A DNA stretch of 64,000 nt from positions 62,001-126,000 of the forward strand of contig NZ_JOFJ01000003.1 in NCBI RefSeq assembly GCF_000718255.1, in the 5' to 3' direction. A model generated the notes under the pieces. The model ran no database searches and was not told the origin of the DNA. It saw only the letters and a program-made list of their open reading frames with translations. Positions 1 to 8,036 of the stretch are shown here, one piece after another (the first letter of the stretch is position 1; each line of letters starts with the position of its first letter). The translations under genes and the position numbers were made by a program. This DNA comes from Spirillospora albida. Lineage in GTDB: Bacteria > Actinomycetota > Actinomycetes > Streptosporangiales > Streptosporangiaceae.

Positions 1-756
1 CACCAGGTTGTTCGCGGCGGAGTTGACGGACGAGGAGTAGCCGCCGCCGAGGGACATGTTGGCGACGGACCGGGCCACGTGGTTGGTCGCGACCCAGTTC
101 ATGCCGGCGATGACGCCGGAGTTGGAGCCGCTGCCCGAGCAGTTGAGCACGCGGACGCCGCGCAGCTGCACGCCCTTGGCGACGCCGTACGCGGACGCCC
201 CGACGGTGCCGGCGACGTGGGTGCCGTGGCCGTTGCAGTCCTGGCCGCTGCCGCCGAACGCGTCGAACACGTTGCTCGCGCGTCCGCCGAACTGCGAGTG
301 GGACGTGGCGATGCCCGTGTCGATGATGTACGCGGTCACTCCGGCGCCGGTGGCGTTGTAGGTGTAGCTCCGCGACAGCGGCAGGGCGGTCTGGTCGATC
401 CGGTCGATGCCCCACGACGGCGGGTTGCTCTGCGTGGTGGTGGCCTGGACGAGCCCGTCCTGTTCGACGGACGCGACGCCGGGCGTCCGGCGCAGCCGGG
501 TGAGCTGGTCGGAGCTCAGTTTCGCGGCGAATCCGTTCAGGACCCGGCCGTAGCGGTGGGTGGTGCGGATACCGCGCTTGGAAACGGTGTCGCCGATGGA
601 GACACCGGACTTCAGCGTCACGATGTACCGGTCGGCGACGCCCTGGCCGGGAGCCGCCAGGGAGAGGGGTGCGTTGTGGGTCGCGGCCTGGGCGGGGGTG
701 ACCAGGACGGCGACCAGGGGGGCGGCGGCGAATGCCGCCAGCAGGGGCTTCCTCAT
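1..756 (-). CDS. Secreted S8 family serine protease (partial, 5' part)
   Basis: The first 252 codons of a subtilisin-type secreted endopeptidase are present; the 3' part lies beyond the window edge. Residues 1-25 form a signal peptide (MRKP, hydrophobic core, AQA-like cleavage region). Residues about 43-103 look like an inhibitor_I9 propeptide (DRYIVTLKSG). The peptidase domain follows with catalytic Asp146 in YIIDTGI and His177 in NGHGTHVAGT. The catalytic Ser and oxyanion Asn must lie outside the window. The arrangement matches aqualysin/proteinase K-like exported proteases. The start is the ATG preceded by ACGGAG. The gene is monocistronic as far as visible. Family call is secure; substrate is unknown. 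Confidence 0.93.
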   Translation of the reverse strand, partial: MRKPLLAAFAAAPLVAVLVTPAQAATHNAPLSLAAPGQGVADRYIVTLKSGVSIGDTVSKRGIRTTHRYGRVLNGFAAKLSSDQLTRLRRTPGVASVEQDGLVQATTTQSNPPSWGIDRIDQTALPLSRSYTYNATGAGVTAYIIDTGIATSHSQFGGRASNVFDAFGGSGQDCNGHGTHVAGTVGASAYGVAKGVQLRGVRVLNCSGSGSNSGVIAGMNWVATNHVARSVANMSLGGGYSSSVNSAANNLV

Positions 757-927
757 CGAAACTCCGTCTCGTGCGGGGGGCCGGCCTGCGGGGGGGGTAG
801 GCCGGTTCACGAAGCCGAACGATGTGAATGCTCTACAGAACGTGAGAAATCGTCAACGCTTCGACGCCGACTTGATTTCAAGTGTTAACACCGGACGCGG
901 CGCAACTCCGTTCTCCGGCACCGTTCC
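757..927. promoter_or_regulatory. Upstream region of the S8 protease with adjacent palindromes
   Basis: This AT-richer gap between the protease start and the end of the HTH gene holds two touching palindromes: CTTGATTTCAAG at 871-882 and the perfect GTGTTAACAC at 882-891. It also holds a minus-strand TTGACG (856-851) that could be a -35 element, and a CCGGCCT/AGGCCGG hairpin at 781-805 close to the start codon. A regulator site controlling the protease is a reasonable inference; no regulator is identified. Confidence 0.4.
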
Positions 928-1857
928 TCAGTGCCATTCCCATTCGATCCCGACGATGCCGCGCCGGACGTTTCCGACCGCGATGTTCGCGCTGCCGGAC
1001 GTCCCGACCCACAGTTCGCCGAGCCGCCTGCGGGGCGCGGCGGACGTCTCGGCCGTGAAGCCGTAGCAGCGCGCGGGGAGCCGTTCGCCGAGGAACTCCA
1101 CGACCGCGACGTAGTCGTGGACGGGGTGCGGGAAGCGCCGGTCGTAGCCGTCCGGGACCGGGTCGGCGGGCGCGCCGGTGATCGGGCCGAGGTCGTACTC
1201 GACGACGGCCGTGTCGCCCGCGGCGAGGACCCGGTCGAAGACCAGTTCGAACGCGACCAGGCCGCCGGAGGCGCGGACCCTGCCGGGACGGCAGTAGCGG
1301 GCGGCGGCGAGCCCGTCGGCGCTCGGCCCGCCGTGGGCGGGCGTCCCGCCGGTCCAGTGCGCGCAGACGACCCGGTCGATGTCGTCGCCGGCGGCGCGCA
1401 GGACGGCCCGGACCGACAGTGTCCAGGTGCGGCGCTCCTCGTCGAGCCGGTAGATGTCGTGGATGCTGAGCCGGTCGAGGCGGTGGTCGCCGGACCGGTC
1501 CAGCTGACCGACGAGCCGGGCGTACCGGTCCGGATCGGGCCACAGGTCGCCCGCGGGACGGGCGCGGCCGCCGTCCGGCGGCGGCGCGGCGGTTCCCCGG
1601 CGGGCCCGGCCGCGCAGCGGGGGCGCGGAGGGGGCGGGGTCGTCCAGCAAACCGGTGAGGGTGCCGGGCGGGACGCCGAGGATCTCCTCGAGCGCGGTGA
1701 CGATCGCGCTGGAGCGCGGGCGGCTGCGGCCCCGCTGCCAGTAGCTGAGCGTGGCGACGCTGACGGTCACGCCGCGCCGGCCGAGCCGGTGGCGGATCCG
1801 TTCCAGGGTCAGCCCGCTCGCCGCGATGGCCTGCCGCAGTGCCCCGGCGAACTCCAC
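928..1857 (-). CDS. Helix-turn-helix transcriptional regulator
   Basis: 309 aa. Residues 1-72 look like a XRE-type DNA-binding domain (recognition part ATLSYWQRGRSRPR). They are followed by a Pro/Arg-rich linker and a long C-terminal region of unknown fold, rich in Asp/Tyr/His (for example GYDRRFPHPVHDYVAVVEF), which may sense a ligand or partner. Start is GTG; TACCAT lies 6 nt upstream, which suggests a leaderless transcript and supports this start. The gene lies 48 bp downstream of the GNAT gene on the same strand, so read-through is possible. Target genes cannot be told from the sequence; the neighbouring protease is one candidate. Confidence 0.85.
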   Translation of the reverse strand: MEFAGALRQAIAASGLTLERIRHRLGRRGVTVSVATLSYWQRGRSRPRSSAIVTALEEILGVPPGTLTGLLDDPAPSAPPLRGRARRGTAAPPPDGGRARPAGDLWPDPDRYARLVGQLDRSGDHRLDRLSIHDIYRLDEERRTWTLSVRAVLRAAGDDIDRVVCAHWTGGTPAHGGPSADGLAAARYCRPGRVRASGGLVAFELVFDRVLAAGDTAVVEYDLGPITGAPADPVPDGYDRRFPHPVHDYVAVVEFLGERLPARCYGFTAETSAAPRRRLGELWVGTSGSANIAVGNVRRGIVGIEWEWH

Positions 1858-1863
1858 GGCCGG

Positions 1864-1869
1864 ATGGTA
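1864..1869 (-). promoter_or_regulatory. -10 element, leaderless promoter of the HTH regulator
   Basis: TACCAT on the minus strand ends 6 nt before the GTG at 1857, the spacing expected when transcription begins at the start codon itself. No Shine-Dalgarno sequence is present. Confidence 0.5.
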
Positions 1870-1905
1870 CCGGTCTGTGGCGGTTCCGTCTGCGGATGGA
1901 CGCGG

Positions 1906-2757
1906 TCAGAACAGGACAGAGGTGAACGTGCCGACCTCGGTGAAGCCGACCCGCCGGTACGCCGCCCGAGCCCGCGTGTTGTAGCTGTTGACGTACAGCG
2001 AGACGGCGGGCGCGATGCCGCGCAGCGCCAGCCGGACGATCGCCGCCATCCCCGCCACCGACCGCCCCTGGCCGCGCAGGTCGGGCGGCACCCACACGCC
2101 CTGCACCTGGCAGGCGTGCGGGGTGACGGCGCCGACCTCCGCCTTGAACACGACCCGGCCGTCCTCGATGCGGGCGAACGCGCGGCCCTCACGGATCAGC
2201 TCCGCGACGCGGGACCGGTACAGGACGCCGCCGTCGCCGGTGTTCGGGGAGACGCCGACCTCCTCGGTGAACATGGCGACGCACGCGGGGTAGACGATGT
2301 CGAACTCGTCGGACCGGACGCGCCGGACCCGGTCGTCGGCGGCCACGTCCGGGACCGCCGAGGTGGCCATGACCGGCTGCCGGGCCCGGATGGCGCGGGC
2401 CGGGCCCCAGTAGGGCGCGAGGGCGTCCCAGAGTTCTCCGACCGCGTCGACGGGCCCGACGATGGACGAGCAGCGCCGGCCCTGCGCCCGCGCCCGGTCG
2501 GCGAAAGCCCGGGTCGCGTCCGGGCCGGCGGCGATCGGGATGAGGTTGGCGCCGGCGTAGCAGAGCGACTCCAGCCGGCCGTCGCGCGGATACCCCCACA
2601 TCTGGGCGCCGAGGCGGCGGGGGTCGAGCCCGGCGGCATGGACCCGGGAGCCGACGAAGACGTTCGCGACCGGGTCGGCGTCGAGGATCGCGAGGACCTC
2701 GGCCCGGGACCGGTCGTCCAGCACCCGGACCGGAACCGACCCCAGCATGCGCACCAC
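1906..2757 (-). CDS. GNAT N-acetyltransferase with DUF4081 domain
   Basis: 283 aa. The N-terminal half (about 1-130) matches the DUF4081 domain typical of actinobacterial GNAT proteins encoded beside ispG. The C-terminal half is a GNAT fold with the acetyl-CoA loop seen as VWVPPDLRGQGRSVAGM and a C-terminal NTRARAAYRRVGF helix/strand. It presumably transfers an acetyl group from acetyl-CoA to an unidentified amine. Start choices are GTG 2757, GTG 2754 and ATG 2748; TAGGCT 7 nt upstream of 2757 favours a leaderless start there. In mycobacteria and streptomycetes this gene normally follows ispG directly; here three hydrolase genes intervene. Confidence 0.9.
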   Translation of the reverse strand: MVRMLGSVPVRVLDDRSRAEVLAILDADPVANVFVGSRVHAAGLDPRRLGAQMWGYPRDGRLESLCYAGANLIPIAAGPDATRAFADRARAQGRRCSSIVGPVDAVGELWDALAPYWGPARAIRARQPVMATSAVPDVAADDRVRRVRSDEFDIVYPACVAMFTEEVGVSPNTGDGGVLYRSRVAELIREGRAFARIEDGRVVFKAEVGAVTPHACQVQGVWVPPDLRGQGRSVAGMAAIVRLALRGIAPAVSLYVNSYNTRARAAYRRVGFTEVGTFTSVLF

Positions 2758-2764
2758 GACACCA

Positions 2765-2770
2765 AGCCTA
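2765..2770 (-). promoter_or_regulatory. -10 element, leaderless promoter of the GNAT gene
   Basis: TAGGCT on the minus strand sits 7 nt before GTG 2757. It implies the GNAT gene has its own promoter and is not only read from the hydrolase genes upstream. Confidence 0.45.
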
Positions 2771-2814
2771 TGTGGTTATGTACCGGGACATCTCACCCGG
2801 CTCGCGGATGGCGC

Positions 2815-4413
2815 TCACCGGCCGACGTCCCGGCCGCCCTTCCCCCGCGCCGGGTCGGGCGGGCCGGGCGCCTGGCAGGTGGTGTCCGCGCCGGGCCTGT
2901 CCGGGGGGAGCGCGCCGTCGCGGAGGTATCCGGCCACGGCCGCGTCCACGCAGGCGTCGCCGCCGAGGGCGACGCCGTGGTTGCCTCCGTTCTCCTGCAC
3001 GACCAGGCGGGACGTGGGGAAGAGGCGGTGCGTCTCGATCGCGCCCGGGTAGGGGGTGGCGGCGTCGTGGGTGGCCTGGACGAGCAGGATCGGCGGCAGG
3101 GACGCGGCGCCGCGCACCTCCGGCGGCGGGCCGCCCTTGACCGGCCAGAACGCGCAGGGCGCGTTGTACCAGGTGTTCCCCCAGGTCAGGAAGCGGTATC
3201 CGAGCTCGTGGAGCCGGACGGAGTCGGCGTGCCAGGGCGCCCAGCGGCGCGGCCAGGGGGCGTCGCGGCACTCGACGGCCGCGTAGACGGTGTAGTTGTT
3301 CTGCTCCAGCCAGGTCGGCGGCTCCCACGCGGCCTCGAGCGGGGCGGAGTCTCCGCGGACGACCCGGGCCGACAGCGCGGCGGCGTGCTCGGCCCAGGTG
3401 AGGTCGCCGTAGCCGTCGTCGAGGAAGACGTCGTCGAGCTCGGACGGCCCGATCCGGCCGCGGATGGGCTCGCGCGCCAGCTCGGCGCGGACCCGCCGGT
3501 AGGTCTTCGTCACCTCGCGGCGCGTCCGGCCGAGGTGGAAGCGGTCGTGGTGGCGCGCGATCCACCGGAAGTACGCGCGGATGCGCTCCTCGAACGCCAC
3601 GTTCTGGTCGAGGTTGCTCTCGTACCAGACGCCGCTCGGCCGGACGACGCTGTCGAGCACCATCCGGCGCACCCGCCCGGGGAACATCGTCGCGTACACG
3701 GCTCCGAGGTAGGTGCCGTACGAGTAGGCGAAGAAGTTGATCTTCTCCTCGCCGAGGGCGCGGCGGATCGCGTCCACGTCGCGCGCCCAGTCGGCCGTCC
3801 CCATGTGCGGGAGGTACTCGCCGTACCGGCGGCCGCAGTCGGCCGCGAACGCGCGCACCCGCGCGAGCCAGGCGCGCTCCTGCGCCCGGTTCGCGGGGAC
3901 GGTGTCCGCGCGCGGCCGGCCGGGGTCCTGGAAGCTCCGGTCGCATACGAGCGCCGGGGTGCTCGCGCCGACGCCGCGCGGGTCGAACCCGATCCAGTCG
4001 TAGGCGGCCGCGACGCGGGCGGGCAGCGCGGCGCTGACGACGCCCGCGAGATCGCGTCCGTGGGAGCCCGGTCCGCCGCGGTTGAGCAGGACGACGCCCT
4101 GGGACCGCCGGGCGGTGTGCCGGACGCGGGTCAGCGCGATCGTGATCTTCTGGCCCTCCGGCCGGGCGTGGTCGAGGGGGACCCGCAGCTTCGCGCACTG
4201 CTGGCCGGCGAGGTCGCCGCCCTCGACGGGGTCGTCCGCGGGGCAGGGCCGCCAGACGAGCCCGCCGGACGCGGTTCCGGGCGACGGGGCGGGGCGGGCG
4301 GCCAGCGGGGCGGCGGCGGAGGGCACGGCGGACACGGCGACCGCGGCGCCGCTCAGCGTGACCAGCGCGGCGGCGGTCCCCGCAACGCCTCTCTTTCCAG
4401 GCAGGTTGCGCAC
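2815..4413 (-). CDS. Secreted TAP-like alpha/beta hydrolase 1
   Basis: 532 aa, SlpD/SlpE and tripeptidyl-aminopeptidase-like exported hydrolase. An N-terminal signal peptide is followed by the alpha/beta hydrolase core: oxyanion loop NRGGPGSHG, strand YDWIGFDPRGVG, nucleophile elbow AYSYGTYLG (Ser), Asp in THDAATPYPG and His in ENGGNHGVAL. The C-terminal part is the TAP-like domain (PF08386 type). It probably cleaves short N-terminal peptides outside the cell. The gene is separated from hydrolase 2 by a strong hairpin, so it may be transcribed on its own. The elbow has Ala where its paralogues have Gly. Confidence 0.92.
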   Translation of the reverse strand: MRNLPGKRGVAGTAAALVTLSGAAVAVSAVPSAAAPLAARPAPSPGTASGGLVWRPCPADDPVEGGDLAGQQCAKLRVPLDHARPEGQKITIALTRVRHTARRSQGVVLLNRGGPGSHGRDLAGVVSAALPARVAAAYDWIGFDPRGVGASTPALVCDRSFQDPGRPRADTVPANRAQERAWLARVRAFAADCGRRYGEYLPHMGTADWARDVDAIRRALGEEKINFFAYSYGTYLGAVYATMFPGRVRRMVLDSVVRPSGVWYESNLDQNVAFEERIRAYFRWIARHHDRFHLGRTRREVTKTYRRVRAELAREPIRGRIGPSELDDVFLDDGYGDLTWAEHAAALSARVVRGDSAPLEAAWEPPTWLEQNNYTVYAAVECRDAPWPRRWAPWHADSVRLHELGYRFLTWGNTWYNAPCAFWPVKGGPPPEVRGAASLPPILLVQATHDAATPYPGAIETHRLFPTSRLVVQENGGNHGVALGGDACVDAAVAGYLRDGALPPDRPGADTTCQAPGPPDPARGKGGRDVGR

Positions 4414-4508
4414 ACCGGTGTTCTACCTGCGCGGACGCGGCCGCCCCGGGAGGAGGGGATCGCGCGCGATTCCCTCCGGAACCGGGAGCGACCGCACCGA
4501 AGGACGGC

Positions 4509-4542
4509 GTGCCCGCCGCGCCCACGCGGGCGCGGCGGGCAC
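4509..4542 (-). terminator. Terminator hairpin between hydrolases 1 and 2
   Basis: A perfect 14-bp stem (4509-4522 with 4529-4542) and a 6-nt loop start 7 nt beyond the stop of hydrolase 2. There is no clear T-run. Either transcription ends here or 1 and 2 are differentially expressed. Confidence 0.7.
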
Positions 4543-4549
4543 GGGACGG

Positions 4550-6133
4550 TCAGGGACGGCCCACCGGCAGGTCCTTGCCCGTCCGGGCTCCGGCGGCCTT
4601 CGCGCTCACGGCCGTCGGGTCCGGGTCGTTCAGCTCGGGCACCGCCTGGCAGGCGGCGTCCGCGCCGCGGCGGCTCGGCGGCAGCGCGCCGCTCTCCAGG
4701 TAGGCGCCGACCTTGTCGTCGAGGCACGCGTTGCCGTTCAGCGTGTTCGAGTGGGTCTTGCCGCCGACCTCGATGACGAGCCGCGACGACGGCAGCGTCC
4801 GGTGGAGGGCGTAGCCGCCCGCGACCGGCGTCGCCGCGTCCTCGGTGGACTGGACGAGCAGGATGCCCGGCAGCCCCTTCGCCCCGAGCCTGAGCGCGGG
4901 CCCGCCCTGGAACGGCCAGAACGCGACGGGCGCGTTGAACCAGACGTTCGACCACGTGTTGAAACGGTAGCCCTGCCGGTAGAGCTTCACGGCGTCGTTG
5001 TGCCACGTGCTCCACTTGCGGGGCCACCTGGCGTCCGCGGCCTGGACGGCGTTGTAGACGGCGAAGCCGTTGTCGTCACCGCCGGGGTTGAGCCAGTCGA
5101 GCAGCCCGGCCGGGTCGCCGCCGTTCACCCAGGCCGACAGCGCCTGCGCGAACGGGATGTAGTACCCGGTGTTGTACCCGGCGCTGAGGACGATGTCGTC
5201 CAGCTCGGACGGCCCGATCCTACCGTCGATCGGCGCCTTCTTCGCGGCGGCCCGGACCTGGTAGTACTTCGCCTCCACGGCCTTGCGCGTGGTGCCGAGG
5301 CGGTACACCGAGTCGTACTTCGCGATCCACGCCCACCACGACTTCATGTTCCGCTCGAAGGCCTTGTCCTGTTCGAGCTGCGCGTCGTACCAGACGGTCT
5401 TCGGGTTGACGTTGCCGTCGAGGACCATGCGGTCCACCCGGTTCGGGAACAGCGTGGCGTAGGTGGCGCCGAGGTAGGTCCCGTACGAGAAGCCGTACCA
5501 GCTGATCTTCTTCGCGCCGAGCCCGGCGCGGATCGCGTCGACGTCGCGGGCGGCGTCGGTCGTCCGCATGTGCGGGAGCAGCGCGCCGAACTTGCGGGTG
5601 CAGTCCCGCGCGTACTTCGCCGACTTGGCGATCCAGGCCCGCTCCTCCTTCGCCGAGGAGGGCACGTAGTCGGGCCGGATCGGGTCGGAGAAGTGCGGGT
5701 CGCAGGTGAGGGCGGGCTTGCTGGCGCCGACACCGCGCGGGTCGAACCCGATGATGTCGTACTTGGCGGCGGTGGCGCCGTGGCCGACGCCGCCGAGCCA
5801 GCGGGCGAGGGCGGGACCGTAGGCGAGGCCGCTGCCGCCCGGTCCGCCCGGGTTCACGAGCAGAACGCCCTTGTAGTTCTTCCGGTCGGTCGCCTTGAAC
5901 CGCGACACCGCGATGGAGATCTTGCGGCCGTTCGGCCTGCCGTGGTCCAGCGGGACCGCGACCTGGGCGCACTCGGCCTTGTTCATGGGGTCGCTCGGCC
6001 CCGAGACCTCGCACTTGCCCCAGGCGATGCCCGTCGCGGCGCGGGTCTCCGCGCTCGCCGTGGCCGTCGCCGCGGCGAGGGCCCCACCGGCGGTCACGAC
6101 CGCGGCGGCCGTGACCAGGACGATGCTCTTCAC
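4550..6133 (-). CDS. Secreted TAP-like alpha/beta hydrolase 2
   Basis: 527 aa, paralogue of its two neighbours. A signal peptide (MKSIVLVTAAAVV, Ala-rich) is followed by oxyanion loop NPGGPGGSG, nucleophile elbow GFSYGTYLG, Asp in STEDAATPVAGG and His in GGKTHSNTL. The C-terminal TAP-like domain ends near DAACQAVPEL. Role: extracellular aminopeptidase/tripeptidase-type hydrolysis, by family. The start codon overlaps the stop of hydrolase 3 by 4 nt (ATGA), so the two are translationally coupled. A strong hairpin follows the stop codon. Confidence 0.93.
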   Translation of the reverse strand: MKSIVLVTAAAVVTAGGALAAATATASAETRAATGIAWGKCEVSGPSDPMNKAECAQVAVPLDHGRPNGRKISIAVSRFKATDRKNYKGVLLVNPGGPGGSGLAYGPALARWLGGVGHGATAAKYDIIGFDPRGVGASKPALTCDPHFSDPIRPDYVPSSAKEERAWIAKSAKYARDCTRKFGALLPHMRTTDAARDVDAIRAGLGAKKISWYGFSYGTYLGATYATLFPNRVDRMVLDGNVNPKTVWYDAQLEQDKAFERNMKSWWAWIAKYDSVYRLGTTRKAVEAKYYQVRAAAKKAPIDGRIGPSELDDIVLSAGYNTGYYIPFAQALSAWVNGGDPAGLLDWLNPGGDDNGFAVYNAVQAADARWPRKWSTWHNDAVKLYRQGYRFNTWSNVWFNAPVAFWPFQGGPALRLGAKGLPGILLVQSTEDAATPVAGGYALHRTLPSSRLVIEVGGKTHSNTLNGNACLDDKVGAYLESGALPPSRRGADAACQAVPELNDPDPTAVSAKAAGARTGKDLPVGRP

Positions 6134-7806
6134 CGGACCCCCTTGCGGATGATGTCGTTCTCCAGGGCCCCGGCGCCCGTGAGGCTCTTGGCGGAGACGC
6201 CGGAGGGCGGCGTCGGGTCGCCCAGCTGCGGGACGTGCACGGTGCGGTTCCGCGGCAGCTCGCCGCGCAGGAAGTAGGCGTCGAAGTAGGCGTCGACGGC
6301 GGCCGAGCCGCGGTGGACGATGCAGTGCGTGCGGTCCCCGTCCTGGACGACCATCCGCGAGCCCTTCAGCAGGCGGTGCATCTCGCGGGCGCCCGCGTAC
6401 GGGGTCGCGGCGTCATGCGTGGACTGGAACATGAGGATGTTGCGCGGCATGTCCTTGGTGGCACCGATCTCGATCGGCTTGCCCGCCTTCGCCGGCCAGG
6501 ACAGGCACGGCGCGTTGTACCAGGCGTTGCTCCAGGTCATGAACGGGTGCTCGCGGTTGATCCGCTCGTTGTCGCGCTGCCACTTGCGCCAGCTCAGCGG
6601 CCACTGGACGTCCGTGCACTGGACGCCGAGGTAGACCGCGTAGCCGTTGTCGTCGGCGCCGCCGGTGGTCTGCGAGCCGAACGTGAGCGCGAACGTGGCG
6701 GTGTCGCCGGCCTTGTACGCGGCGAGGGCCGAGGCGTAGCCGTGCCAGACGCCCTGGCTGCGGCGGTACCCGGCGTTCAGCAGGACGTCGGTCAGCTCGT
6801 TCGGGCCGACGGCGACGGTCTGGCCGCTCTCGGCGTCGGTGTGGAAGAGCGGCTTCGCCTTCAGCTCGGCGCGCAGCCCGTAGAAGAAGTCCCGGACCTG
6901 CTTGCGCGTGGTGCCCAGGTGGTACACCGAGTCGTACCGGGCGATCCACCCGAAGTAGTACTCGATGTTCTTGTCGAACGCGACGTCCTGCTTGAGGTTG
7001 GCGTCGTACCAGACGTCGGACGGGCCGACGACGCCGTCCAGCACCATGCGCCCGACGTTCTTCGGGTACAGCGTGGCGTACGCCGTGCCGAGGTAGGTGC
7101 CGTAGGACGCGCCGTAGTAGTCGAGCTTCCTGCTCCCGATCGCGCGGCGGATCGACTCGACGTCGCGCACGGAGTCGATCGTCTTGATGTGCTTGAGCAG
7201 GCCGGTCGTGTCGGCCTTGCCGCACGCCTGCGCGTAGCCGCGGGTGAGCCTCAGCCAGGTGGCGACGGACTTGCGGTCGCCGGTGCCGTAGTCGGGCCGG
7301 GGGGCGTTGGTGTAGTTCGGGTCGCAGGTGAGCGCGGGGACGCTCATGCCGACGCCGCGCGGGTCGAACCCGATCACGTTGTACGCCTCGCGCATCGGGG
7401 CGGAGTTCTGCGCGAACACCCGCGGCCCGAACAGCGCGCCGCCGCCGCCCGGTCCGCCCGGGTTGACGACGATGTCGCCCTTGGCCGGGCCCTTGCCGGT
7501 GTGCGGGGTGCGGGTGAGCTGCAGCGTGATCTTCGTGCCGTTCGGCTTCGCGTAGTCCAGCGGAACCTGGAGCTCGGCACACTGGATGATTTTGGAGACC
7601 GGGTAGATGCCGTCGTACAGGGAGTGCACGGTCTGGACGAAGTCCGCGGGGCACGGGTGCCATTTGGCGGCGGCGGGGTTGAATCCGGCGGCCTTGGCCG
7701 CCGGCGCGCCCGGGGCCACCGGGCTCGCGGCGGCGGGAGCGCTCGCGGCTCCGAGCCCGGTCAACCCGAGCCCGGCCGCGGTGGCCACGACGACGATTCT
7801 CTTCAC
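6130..7806 (-). CDS. Secreted TAP-like alpha/beta hydrolase 3
   Basis: 558 aa, the first gene of the 3-2 pair and the longest of three paralogues. Signal peptide MKRIVVVATAAGLGL; oxyanion loop NPGGPGGGG; elbow GASYGTYLG; Asp in STHDAATPYAGA; His in GDRTHCIVH; C-terminal TAP-like domain. It carries an insertion near residue 320 (around DAESGQTVAVG) that the other two lack. Start is GTG preceded by AGGGGG. By family it is an exported peptidase acting on small peptides; the catalytic triad is intact. The paralogues differ enough that they are probably old duplicates with distinct specificities. Confidence 0.93.
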   Translation of the reverse strand: MKRIVVVATAAGLGLTGLGAASAPAAASPVAPGAPAAKAAGFNPAAAKWHPCPADFVQTVHSLYDGIYPVSKIIQCAELQVPLDYAKPNGTKITLQLTRTPHTGKGPAKGDIVVNPGGPGGGGALFGPRVFAQNSAPMREAYNVIGFDPRGVGMSVPALTCDPNYTNAPRPDYGTGDRKSVATWLRLTRGYAQACGKADTTGLLKHIKTIDSVRDVESIRRAIGSRKLDYYGASYGTYLGTAYATLYPKNVGRMVLDGVVGPSDVWYDANLKQDVAFDKNIEYYFGWIARYDSVYHLGTTRKQVRDFFYGLRAELKAKPLFHTDAESGQTVAVGPNELTDVLLNAGYRRSQGVWHGYASALAAYKAGDTATFALTFGSQTTGGADDNGYAVYLGVQCTDVQWPLSWRKWQRDNERINREHPFMTWSNAWYNAPCLSWPAKAGKPIEIGATKDMPRNILMFQSTHDAATPYAGAREMHRLLKGSRMVVQDGDRTHCIVHRGSAAVDAYFDAYFLRGELPRNRTVHVPQLGDPTPPSGVSAKSLTGAGALENDIIRKGVR

Positions 7807-7990
7807 TTATCCCCCTATTACGGCCGAACTCCGATGAGTCAGGCATACGGGTAAACAGCGTGAAGATTCTGCCGATCAGGGCCCATCCGGCGACAGAGCT
7901 TGTCGCGAGTGATGCCGAACCGTGACAAGATCGTCGGAACCATGTGCCATGAGAGAGCGTTTCTCTTCGGGACTTCCGCCAAAAGCGGGA

Positions 7991-8015
7991 CCCCCGGGCG
8001 CGCGGCACCCGGGGG
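7991..8015 (-). terminator. Terminator hairpin after ispG
   Basis: CCCCCGGG (7991-7998) pairs with CCCGGGGG (8008-8015) around a 9-nt loop; flanking GGG/CCC can extend the stem past one bulged A. It lies 22 nt beyond the ispG stop and separates the MEP genes from the hydrolases. The rest of the 230-bp gap (7807-8036) holds the hydrolase 3 promoter region and no gene I can support. Confidence 0.65.
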
Positions 8016-8036
8016 CCCGAAGGCATACGGCGGAGG

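Noticed and set aside
1906..2757. GNAT gene as the toxin of the DUF1778 protein
   Set aside because: It carries DUF4081, belongs to the ispG-linked family, and lies 40 kb from the RHH gene.
931..4776. 1281-codon plus-strand open frame
   Set aside because: It is antisense to the HTH, GNAT and hydrolase genes, has Arg/Gly/Val-rich composition of a high-GC shadow, and no domain.
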